In this document: positions 1 through 5,357 of the stretch, one piece after another
How the letters are laid out: the number at the start of each line of letters is the position of its first letter
How positions within the stretch are numbered: the stretch's first letter is position 1
Assembly (NCBI GenBank): GCA_964424205.1
Contig: CAYRIF010000155.1
Span: forward strand, 1 to 8,717
DNA length: 8,717 bases
Direction of reading: 5' to 3'
Source: CAYRIF01 sp964424205
GTDB taxonomy: Bacteria; Bacteroidota; Bacteroidia; Cytophagales; Cyclobacteriaceae
Program-made: the position numbers and the translations under genes
Notes under the pieces: model-generated
Seen by the model: only the letters and a program-made list of their open reading frames with translations
What the model was told of the DNA's origin: nothing
Databases searched by the model: none

Positions 1-688
1 CAAAGTGATGGGATTTCAGGGATCGGCACTAGGCAGAATGGTCAATGTTTGGGGTGAAGACCGACAAATAATTGGTGTGGTGAAAGATTTCCATACCAAT
101 TCCTTTCGTAATAGTATTGAGCCCGCATTCATCTTTTTAAGACCTCAAGAGACAAATATGATTATGGCAAATATTGAGGGAGGAAGAGAAGCAGAAACCA
201 TAGCGCAGTTGAAAAAAATGTATGGTGCGTTTAACCCTGGCTATTCTTTTGACTTTAAATTTTTGGACCAATCGTATCAGGCTTTGTATGTATCTGAGCA
301 ACGGGTAGCAACCTTGTCCAAATACTTTGCTGGGCTGGCGATGATTATTTCATGTCTTGGTCTTTTCGGGTTAGCCGCCTTTACTGCCGAAAGACGAAGA
401 AAAGAAATTGGGATCCGTAAAGTATTGGGTCAGAGTAATATACAGATTACAATACTGTTATCAAGCGAATTTGCCAAGTTAGTTTTAGTTGCTATTGTAG
501 TTGCTTTACCCTTCGCCTATTTATTAACCAACGATTGGTTATCAGATTTTGCCTATAGCATAAATCTAAAGTGGTGGTACTTTATAGCAGCAGGTGGCGC
601 TGCACTGATAGTGGCTTTACTAACAGTGAGTGTTCAGGCAGTTAGCGCAGCACATAAAAACCCAGTCAAGGTTTTAAGAGAAGAATGA
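1..688 (+). CDS. ABC transporter permease, FtsX/MacB type, C-terminal fragment (5' end outside window)
   Basis: The reading frame is open to the left edge (the codon at 2-4 is AAA, and the GTG at 5 is only an internal codon), so the start lies upstream. About 227 residues are visible, numbered here from position 5. The first ~100 form the tail of an extracytoplasmic MacB-like domain. A membrane segment at ~108-127 runs directly into the FtsX signature ERRRKEIGIRKVLG (129-142). Further membrane helices follow at ~157-174 and ~191-212, and the protein ends NPVKVLREE, as Bacteroidota permeases of this type do. Family knowledge: such proteins are usually ~780-800 residues with two FtsX domains and four TMs per half. 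They work with an ATPase in lipoprotein/macrolide-type export or envelope signalling; the substrate cannot be told here. The gene converges on the symporter gene with only 4 bases between stop codons. Confidence 0.93.
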   Translation, partial: KVMGFQGSALGRMVNVWGEDRQIIGVVKDFHTNSFRNSIEPAFIFLRPQETNMIMANIEGGREAETIAQLKKMYGAFNPGYSFDFKFLDQSYQALYVSEQRVATLSKYFAGLAMIISCLGLFGLAAFTAERRRKEIGIRKVLGQSNIQITILLSSEFAKLVLVAIVVALPFAYLLTNDWLSDFAYSINLKWWYFIAAGGAALIVALLTVSVQAVSAAHKNPVKVLREE

Positions 689-692
689 TTAT

Positions 693-2048
693 TTACAATC
701 CAATGCTTTCCTTCACCAGCGGATAAAGAAAAACGGCAAAGATTAGAATTGGTGCTATAAACCGCACAAAAAAGGGCCAAACTTTCATAAAAAAGGAATT
801 TTCAATATCTGGATTTCCTTTTTTTAGTTCTTCCAATACCGTGTTTCTGTTCATCACCCAACCAATGAAAATACAAATAACCAAGCCAAGCAATGGTTGA
901 CTGTATTCTGTTGTAAAAGTGACAACATTTTCAAAGAGTGCTTCAAAGTTGTAGATAATAATAATACTTACCAGCCAGAAAAAACCGCCTATCAACCATG
1001 TGGATTTGGTACGTCCCATATTTTTGTTGTCCACGGCAAAAGAGACAGGTACCTCCAACATGGAGATAGAGGAGGTGACAGCTGCAATAATCATTAAAAG
1101 AAAAAATACAAAAGAGGCCAACACTCCCCATGTCTCCATCGAGTTAAACAACTCTGGGAGTACCTGAAAAATGAGATTTGGTCCTGATATTAATACGCCA
1201 TGATTGTCATAAATGATGGTGCCGTTATGCGCAGCCACGTACATGGCAGGAATGATTAGTAACCCTGCAAAAAAAGCAATGCCAATATCTGCTAGTGTTA
1301 CAAAGACTCCTAGCTTTACCAGGCTTTCTCTATCAGCGATATAGGAGCCGTAAACAAGCATGGTGCCTACCCCAAGGGAAAGAGAAAAGAAGGATTGTCC
1401 CAGGGCGCTGAAAATTAAGTTTGGGTCAGCAATTTTACTAAAATCAGGAAGTAAATATGCTTTTAAGCCTTCTGTAGCGCCGTCTAAGGTGAGTACATAA
1501 ATAATCAAAAGTACTAGCATCACTAGCAATGCTGGCATTAACCTAGTAGACCATTTTTCAATACCCGCTTTTACACCGCCTGTAATGATGCCTATGGTCA
1601 TTAAGTAAAAGATTGTGGTAAAGAGTATATTCCTAGTAAGTCCATCGGTAGTTACCCAGACTGCCGCTTCCTGCATGCCTACAAATTTGAAGACTGGTTC
1701 AACAGTATATGCCACCATCCATCCGGCGATGATTAAGTAAAAACTCATGATAATACCAACAATGAAAATGCCATAGTATCCAGCAGGAATAAAAGGTTTT
1801 CCACCTTCGATACTGCTGTAAGCACCTACGGGATTCGAGCGACTGTGGCGTCCGATGATAAACTCAGCCATGAGCAATGGATAGCCAATCATGAATGCCA
1901 ATACTAAATAAACTAACACAAAAGCAGCGCCACCGTTTTGTGCGGTTTGTGCTGGGAAGCCCCAAATATTTCCTAGTCCGATGGCAGAACCCGCTGCTGC
2001 CATGATAAACCCTAAAGAAGAGCTAAATTCACCTCGATTTGAAGCCAT
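693..2048 (-). CDS. Sodium-dependent transporter, SNF/NSS (neurotransmitter:sodium symporter) family
   Basis: This 451-residue integral inner-membrane protein has about 11 predicted helices, the number typical of the bacterial TnaT-like branch rather than the 12 of LeuT. TM1 carries the unwound-helix motif GSAIGLGNIWGFP (20-32), which aligns with LeuT without gaps. TM6 reads SFFSLSLGVG, matching LeuT's substrate/Na1 segment with Ser for Thr254. TM8 reads AAVTSSIS, keeping the LeuT Na2 pattern (Ala351, Thr354, Ser355). The family uses the Na+ gradient to import amino acids or related small solutes; substrate not assignable. Unusually, position 30 is Gly where LeuT and most relatives have the gate Arg, and the TM10 stretch ~367-385 has no Asp equivalent to LeuT Asp404. 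The ATG at 2048 gives a complete TM1 and a normal short N-terminus. No clear promoter or Shine-Dalgarno was seen upstream. Confidence 0.95.
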   Translation of the reverse strand: MASNRGEFSSSLGFIMAAAGSAIGLGNIWGFPAQTAQNGGAAFVLVYLVLAFMIGYPLLMAEFIIGRHSRSNPVGAYSSIEGGKPFIPAGYYGIFIVGIIMSFYLIIAGWMVAYTVEPVFKFVGMQEAAVWVTTDGLTRNILFTTIFYLMTIGIITGGVKAGIEKWSTRLMPALLVMLVLLIIYVLTLDGATEGLKAYLLPDFSKIADPNLIFSALGQSFFSLSLGVGTMLVYGSYIADRESLVKLGVFVTLADIGIAFFAGLLIIPAMYVAAHNGTIIYDNHGVLISGPNLIFQVLPELFNSMETWGVLASFVFFLLMIIAAVTSSISMLEVPVSFAVDNKNMGRTKSTWLIGGFFWLVSIIIIYNFEALFENVVTFTTEYSQPLLGLVICIFIGWVMNRNTVLEELKKGNPDIENSFFMKVWPFFVRFIAPILIFAVFLYPLVKESIGL

Positions 2049-2131
2049 AGTAATTTGAGTTTTTTCAGTATAGCTTGTAAATTAAATAAATATGGCAAAT
2101 AATGGTGGTTTTTTTAGAATAATCAATTTTT

Positions 2132-2152
2132 TCCTTGGTATGTGGGGACATA
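2132..2152 (-). repeat. Degenerate copy of the GTGGTCTGTG palindromic repeat
   Basis: The plus strand reads TCCTTGGTATGTGGGGACAT here. It matches the repeat core with the loop in inverted orientation (…GTGGGGACA…), as in the copy at 2557-2580, with a few substitutions that break the stem. It is followed by an AT-rich block at 2181-2208 that also follows the 2557 copy, so I read it as the decayed left end of a composite unit. Weak taken alone; supported by the neighbouring better copies. Confidence 0.5.
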
Positions 2153-2170
2153 AATCATTGAGAGCAGCCA

Positions 2171-2201
2171 AATTTTCAAAGGTTTTAAATCTTTGAAAAT
2201 T
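2171..2201. repeat. AT-rich perfect inverted repeat (11-bp arms, 9-base loop)
   Basis: AATTTTCAAAG (2171-2181) and CTTTGAAAATT (2191-2201) are exact reverse complements around a 9-base loop. The right part belongs to a longer block, 2181-2208, that recurs at 2586-2613 with 25 of 28 bases identical by eye. The second occurrence sits against the acetyltransferase stop codon, also next to a GGTCTGTG palindrome, so the block appears to be part of the same composite repeat. No U-tract follows on either strand, so this is not a good terminator. Confidence 0.65.
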
Positions 2202-2208
2202 TCAAATC

Positions 2209-2244
2209 TTCTCCGTGGTCTGTGTCTCCACAGAACACCCCCTA
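2209..2244 (+). repeat. Palindromic repeat, copy A
   Basis: This 36-base unit contains the core CTCCGTGGTCTGTG followed by a short loop and CCACAGAACACCC. The TCTGTG/CACAGA arms can fold around a 4-base loop. It is repeated in the same orientation at 2425-2460 with only two differences over 36 bases, both C/T transitions. Such conservation between non-coding copies about 216 bases apart suggests a mobile or recently duplicated REP-like element. Confidence 0.75.
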
Positions 2245-2283
2245 TTTTTCGTTTATTGGCAGGACAGCCATAAAGTAAGGAGA

Positions 2284-2302
2284 CCTCGCAACAGGTGCGA
2301 GG
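2284..2302. repeat. GC-rich hairpin CCTCGCA-N5-TGCGAGG
   Basis: Perfect 7-bp arms (2284-2290 and 2296-2302) enclose ACAGG, with weaker outer pairing AGAC/GTCT at 2281-2284 and 2306-2309. From memory, AGACCTCGCAGGT…ACCTGCGAGGTCT-type palindromes are common intergenic repeats in Bacteroidota; this may be a shortened copy. There is no U-tract on either side, so a terminator role is not indicated. Confidence 0.5.
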
Positions 2303-2424
2303 ATTGTCTGTATTTTCTAGTTTTTCTTTCTTCACTATACGTGTTTGAGAGTTACCTAAAAAATAGATAATCAACGATTGATTTAACCTTTGTTTTGTTA
2401 ATTTAGTGCGATAAGCAGGTGCCT

Positions 2425-2460
2425 TTCTCCGTGGTCTGTGTCCCCACAGAACACCCTCTA
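2425..2460 (+). repeat. Palindromic repeat, copy B
   Basis: Same orientation as the unit at 2209-2244 and identical apart from two transitions, with GTCCCC where the other has GTCTCC in the loop. The flanks beyond the 36 bases differ, which marks the unit ends. A further degenerate copy starts about 10 bases downstream. Confidence 0.75.
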
Positions 2461-2469
2461 CTACCCTCT

Positions 2470-2497
2470 TTTTCCATACTTTGTGTCCTCATAGACT
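2470..2497 (+). repeat. Degenerate palindromic repeat copy
   Basis: The stretch TTCCATACTTTGTGTCCTCA followed by TAGACTG matches the same core (TCCATGGTCTGTGTCCTCACAGACC, the reverse complement of the 2557 copy) with several substitutions. The orientation is the same as the two good forward copies. It reads as an older, decayed unit placed directly after copy B. Confidence 0.45.
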
Positions 2498-2556
2498 GAA
2501 ATATCGACCACTGACTTCGAGAGGGAATGCATTTGGTATAGGTGTAATCATAGGAA

Positions 2557-2580
2557 ATGGTCTGTGAGGACACAGACCAT
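2557..2580 (-). repeat. Palindromic repeat, perfect 10-bp hairpin, inverted orientation
   Basis: ATGGTCTGTG (2557-2566) and CACAGACCAT (2571-2580) are exact reverse complements around the loop AGGA. This is the most intact stem in the cluster and is inverted relative to copies A and B, as the loop sequence and the GGAGGGG flank show. It lies ~37 bases beyond the stop of the minus-strand acetyltransferase gene, so it could stabilise or end that transcript, but no U-tract follows on the minus strand. Confidence 0.75.
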
Positions 2581-2585
2581 GGAGG

Positions 2586-2613
2586 GGTTTAAAATTTTTG
2601 AAAAGTTCAAATC
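2586..2613 (+). repeat. AT-rich companion block, second copy
   Basis: This 28-base block starts GGTTTAAAATTTTTGAAAAG and ends TTCAAATC. It matches 2181-2208 at 25 of 28 positions. In both places a GGTCTGTG palindrome of inverted type lies just to the left, so hairpin plus AT-rich block appears to be one composite element. It stops 3 bases short of the acetyltransferase stop codon. Confidence 0.6.
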
Positions 2614-2616
2614 GAA

Positions 2617-3057
2617 TCAAAGTACCTTCTCCAAAAACAACCTATTCTCACCAATAGGAATTCGTTCTTCAACAGCTGTAAGTGCAAACCCATTGGAGAT
2701 TGCAAAAAGTAACATGGCTTTGTTTTTATTTCTGGTGGTCATTTTAATCTTATCATACCCTTCCTTTACTGCCCATTCTTCCATTTGGGCAGCTAATTTT
2801 CTAGCAATACCTTTCCCTCTAGATGCAGGAAGTACACCACCCATCCAGCTGTAAAATGAGTCATCTTGTTCTTTTTCATAACCTGCCTTGAATCCCACAA
2901 TGCTGTTTTCAATTTCTGCAATGAGCATCAAAGATTTCTTTTTGCCAAGATTTTTCTCAAATACCGATTTTGGATACAAATTCTCAAATTCAGGAATGCC
3001 CATTGCCAATGCATAGACCTCTTCGATACTTCCTTCTCTTATGGTTGTTATTGACAT
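2617..3057 (-). CDS. GNAT-family N-acetyltransferase
   Basis: This 146-residue cytoplasmic protein is the usual length for a single GNAT domain. Motif A is visible: the strand GGVLPASRGKGIARKL (73-88) contains the acetyl-CoA pyrophosphate loop RGKGIA (80-85), followed by the helix AAQMEEWAVKEG. Motif B follows as strand KIKMTTRN and helix KNKAMLLFAISNGF (111-124), the classic 'N..a..lY...GF' end. The protein would transfer the acetyl group of acetyl-CoA to an amine; the substrate cannot be read from the sequence. The ATG at 3057 precedes a normal first strand (MSITTIREGSIEEV). The peptidase gene ends 96 bases upstream in the same direction, with a degraded repeat between, so cotranscription is possible but uncertain. 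Confidence 0.93.
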   Translation of the reverse strand: MSITTIREGSIEEVYALAMGIPEFENLYPKSVFEKNLGKKKSLMLIAEIENSIVGFKAGYEKEQDDSFYSWMGGVLPASRGKGIARKLAAQMEEWAVKEGYDKIKMTTRNKNKAMLLFAISNGFALTAVEERIPIGENRLFLEKVL

Positions 3058-3080
3058 AGTATTTCAATATTTTTTAATTT

Positions 3081-3142
3081 GTCATTTTGACCAGAGGGAG
3101 AAATCTAAAGCATGCGGACAAATCTATGTAGAAATATTTCTC
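3081..3142. repeat. Decayed Bacteroidota-type GTCATTT…GAGAAATCT inverted repeat
   Basis: GTCATTTTGACCAGAGGGAG begins a stretch continuing with AAATCT. GAGAAATCT at 3098-3106 is the near-perfect inverse (one mismatch) of ATATTTCTC at 3134-3142. From memory, GTCATTTCGA..GAGAAATCT-type palindromes are widespread between Bacteroidota genes; I read this as a degraded copy, missing the right outer arm. The minus strand at 3126-3119 reads TAGATTTG, which fits the TAnnTTTG box and lies 62 bases before the acetyltransferase start, but no -33 TTTG partner is at the right distance, so a promoter here is only a weak possibility. Confidence 0.5.
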
Positions 3143-3153
3143 TTTTTATAACC

Positions 3154-5187
3154 TCATGTCTTCAGAGTAATTCCCGCTCGTTTCAGCAACGCATCAGATG
3201 ATGGCGCTTTTCCTCTAAATCTTTTATAAAGTACCATAGGATGCTCACTTCCACCAGCCGATAGGACATGTTTTTTAAATAAATCGGCCACATCCTTATT
3301 GAATATTCCTTTCTCCTGGAAATACTCAAAAGCATCTGCATCCAAGACCTCCGCCCACTTGTAGCTATAATATCCTGCAGCATAGCCCCCTTGAAATATA
3401 TGGCTAAAAGCACAGCTGATATTAGTGCCTTCAACTTTCGGAAAAAGGCTGGTCTCTTCAAAAATATTATTTTCAAAAGCTTCGACATCAGTAATGGCAG
3501 AAGGATCAGCACTATGCCATCCCATGTCTAGTTTAGCAAGTCCTATTTGTCTTAAGATGGCGAGCCCTTCATTAAAATTGGCACTGTCTTTTATTTTTTT
3601 AATATAAACTTCAGGAATGCTTTCACCTGTTTGATAATGCTTGGCAAATAAGTCCAAGCATTCTTTTTCATAGCACCAGTTTTCTAGTATTTGAGAGGGT
3701 AATTCTACAAAATCCCAGTAAACACTAGTACCCGATAGACTTTCATAAGTGCCATCAGCCAGCATGCCATGTAGTGCATGACCAAACTCATGGAATAGCG
3801 TGGTCACTTCGTTGAAAGTAAGCAGTGAAGGTTTGGTTGGGGTAGGTTTGGTGAAGTTACAAACAATAGAAATGTGTGGTCGCTGTTCTGTATTCCCTTG
3901 TCTTTTTTGCCCTTGATACGAGGTCATCCAAGCGCCATTTCTTTTCCCTTTTCTCGGAAAAAAATCAGCATAAAATACAGCGATGTGTTTGCCGTTTTCA
4001 TCGGTTACTTCATACGTGGTGACCTCTTCATGGTATTTATCTATGGTCTTGTTTTCAGCAAAACGCAACCCGTAAAGTTTGTTGGCTACTTGAAATACAC
4101 CATCAATCACGTTTTCTAATTTGAAGTATGGTTTTAGCAATTCATCTTCGATATCAAATTTTTCTTTTTTTAGTTTTTCCGAGTAAAAGGAAGAATCCCA
4201 TCGCTCTATCACCGATGGCCCGCCAATACTTTTGGCATATTCTGTCAATTCATTTAGCTCTTTTTGTGCCACAGGTTTTGCCTGTACTTGCAAGTTATTC
4301 AGAAAACCAATTACCTTTTCAGGTGTTTCTGCCATTCGTTGCTCTAGTACAAAATCGGCATGTGTTTGATATCCTAATAAATTGGCACGTTGCTGGCGCA
4401 AACTAGCGATGTCCATGACATATTTCCTATTGTCATTTTCTCCTTCAGCAAAAGCCCTTGAGCTAAATGCCATGAACAGTTCTTTTCTTAAAGCGCTATT
4501 TTCTGCATACATCATAAAGGGCACATAACTAGGATAGTCTAATGTGAAAATCCATTTCCCTTCCTTTCCTTTTTCTTTAGCCGTCTGTGCAGCAGTTTCA
4601 GTGGCGCTTTCTGGTAAGCCTTTTAAGTCTTTTTTGTTTGCAATAACCAATTCGTATGCATTGGTCGCCGCCAAAACATGTTCTCCAAATTTTAAAGAAA
4701 ATTGCGATAGATTTTTATCAATTTCACGAAGTTTCTTTTTATCCGCTGCTCCTAGGTTCGCCCCATTTCTCACAAATCCTTTGTAAGTATTATCAAGTAG
4801 GGTAGTTGCTTCAGCGGTCAGTTCTTGCTGTTGCTCATATACGCTTTTCACTTTTTCAAAAAGCACTTCGTCCAACTGAATGTCATTAGAAAAGGCAGAC
4901 AGTAGCGGAGAAACTTGCTGTGCTAATTGTTGAATATTATCATTGGTTTCTGCTGAGTTCAGGTTAAAAAATATCATAGAGATTTTACCAAGTAATTCGC
5001 CACTTTGCTCCAATGCCACGATGGTATTCTCAAAAGTGGGCGCTTCCGCATTTGACTTGATAGCTACTACTTCGGCCTTGGCAATTTTTATAGCCTCTTC
5101 AATGGCAGGCAAATAATGGGCTTCCTTAATTTTTGAAAAAGGAGCCGTGCCAAATGGGGTGTCAAACGGTGCTAATAATGGATTCAT
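3154..5187 (-). CDS. dcp: M3-family peptidyl-dipeptidase Dcp-like zinc peptidase
   Basis: The 677-residue protein starts MNPLLAPFDTPFGTAPFSKI, close in form to E. coli Dcp, as is NTIVALEQSGELL further on. The zinc site is HEFGH (466-470) with the third ligand Glu495 in DFVELPSQ, and the substrate-binding GGYAAGYYSYKW follows at 600-611. Dcp removes dipeptides from the C-terminus of short peptides; no signal peptide is present, so a cytoplasmic role in peptide recycling is expected. Oligopeptidase A is the alternative M3 assignment, but the N-terminal half favours Dcp. An in-frame ATG at 5220 would add 11 residues (MCYKKSQKSYR). I reject it because family members begin at MNP, and because 5220 lies inside the likely promoter box at 5225-5218. 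The gene is intact, with no sign of frameshift. Confidence 0.93.
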   Translation of the reverse strand: MNPLLAPFDTPFGTAPFSKIKEAHYLPAIEEAIKIAKAEVVAIKSNAEAPTFENTIVALEQSGELLGKISMIFFNLNSAETNDNIQQLAQQVSPLLSAFSNDIQLDEVLFEKVKSVYEQQQELTAEATTLLDNTYKGFVRNGANLGAADKKKLREIDKNLSQFSLKFGEHVLAATNAYELVIANKKDLKGLPESATETAAQTAKEKGKEGKWIFTLDYPSYVPFMMYAENSALRKELFMAFSSRAFAEGENDNRKYVMDIASLRQQRANLLGYQTHADFVLEQRMAETPEKVIGFLNNLQVQAKPVAQKELNELTEYAKSIGGPSVIERWDSSFYSEKLKKEKFDIEDELLKPYFKLENVIDGVFQVANKLYGLRFAENKTIDKYHEEVTTYEVTDENGKHIAVFYADFFPRKGKRNGAWMTSYQGQKRQGNTEQRPHISIVCNFTKPTPTKPSLLTFNEVTTLFHEFGHALHGMLADGTYESLSGTSVYWDFVELPSQILENWCYEKECLDLFAKHYQTGESIPEVYIKKIKDSANFNEGLAILRQIGLAKLDMGWHSADPSAITDVEAFENNIFEETSLFPKVEGTNISCAFSHIFQGGYAAGYYSYKWAEVLDADAFEYFQEKGIFNKDVADLFKKHVLSAGGSEHPMVLYKRFRGKAPSSDALLKRAGITLKT

Positions 5188-5217
5188 GCGGTATGATTTT
5201 TGTGATTTTTTGTAGCA

Positions 5218-5248
5218 CAAAAATAGGTGTAAAATGTTAGTGGAAAGA
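5218..5248 (-). promoter_or_regulatory. Candidate Bacteroidota promoter for the M3 peptidase
   Basis: On the minus strand TATTTTTG (5225-5218) matches the Bacteroidota -7 consensus TAnnTTTG exactly. A partial -33 element (TTTC instead of TTTG) lies about 17-18 bases upstream. Initiation ~7 bases past the box would give a leader of roughly 20-25 bases before the ATG at 5187. This supports that start over the one at 5220, which sits within the box. The match is short and AT-rich, so chance is a real possibility. Confidence 0.4.
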
Positions 5249-5316
5249 GGGGAATAGAAAAAAATGTAAATAGTTTTATGGAAAGAATTTCCTCACTTTA
5301 TAAAAGTACTAGATTT

Positions 5317-5348
5317 ATCCGCTACACATTGGTAAGAGTGTAGCGGAT
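5317..5348. terminator. Strong intergenic hairpin after the secreted hydrolase
   Basis: ATCCGCTACAC (5317-5327) and GTGTAGCGGAT (5338-5348) form a perfect 11-bp stem with a 10-base loop. It begins 9 bases beyond the stop codon of the minus-strand hydrolase, so position suggests a 3' end or terminator for that transcript, separating it from the peptidase promoter. The U-rich tail typical of intrinsic terminators (TTTTTCTT, 5348-5355) is on the plus-strand side only. In the minus-strand RNA the stem is followed by AAAUCUAG, so the hydrolase RNA may end by another mechanism or the hairpin may protect its 3' end. Confidence 0.5.
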
Positions 5349-5357
5349 TTTTCTTAA

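Larger units (their letters stand above)
2049..2616. other. Gene-free interval filled with palindromic repeats
   Basis: About 570 bases between the symporter start and the acetyltransferase stop contain no credible gene. The longest open frame (2123-2374, minus, 83 codons) has a low-complexity, Cys/Arg-rich translation, spans the repeats and resembles no family I know. The interval instead holds copies of a palindromic element reading roughly GTGGTCTGTG-loop-CACAGA, an AT-rich inverted repeat, and a GC-rich hairpin, listed separately. Any promoter for the symporter must lie in the ~80 bases next to 2048, but I could not find a convincing TAnnTTTG box there. Confidence 0.8.

Noticed and set aside
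789..825. AAAAAAGGAA/TTCCTTTTTT inverted repeat followed by T-run, a possible plus-strand terminator for the permease transcript
   Set aside because: The stem has only two G-C pairs and a 16-base loop, and its arms are ordinary codons of the symporter gene (Lys/Phe-rich tail). Too weak to annotate.
2123..2374. 83-codon minus-strand ORF in the intergenic region
   Set aside because: It runs through the palindromic repeats, has a compositionally odd translation without family resemblance, and has no convincing start context.
2371..2386. AATCAA-CGA-TTGATT small palindrome as an operator
   Set aside because: It is six-bp AT-rich arms in an AT-rich gap, far from any gene start; expected by chance.
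2209..2580. CRISPR array reading of the repeated GTGGTCTGTG units
   Set aside because: Spacing is irregular, orientation is mixed, copies vary in decay, spacers are not of uniform length, and no cas gene is present.
2564..2854. 96-codon plus-strand ORF starting in the repeat and crossing into the acetyltransferase gene
   Set aside because: It is antisense to a clear GNAT gene and begins within a palindromic repeat; its translation is a shadow of the real gene.
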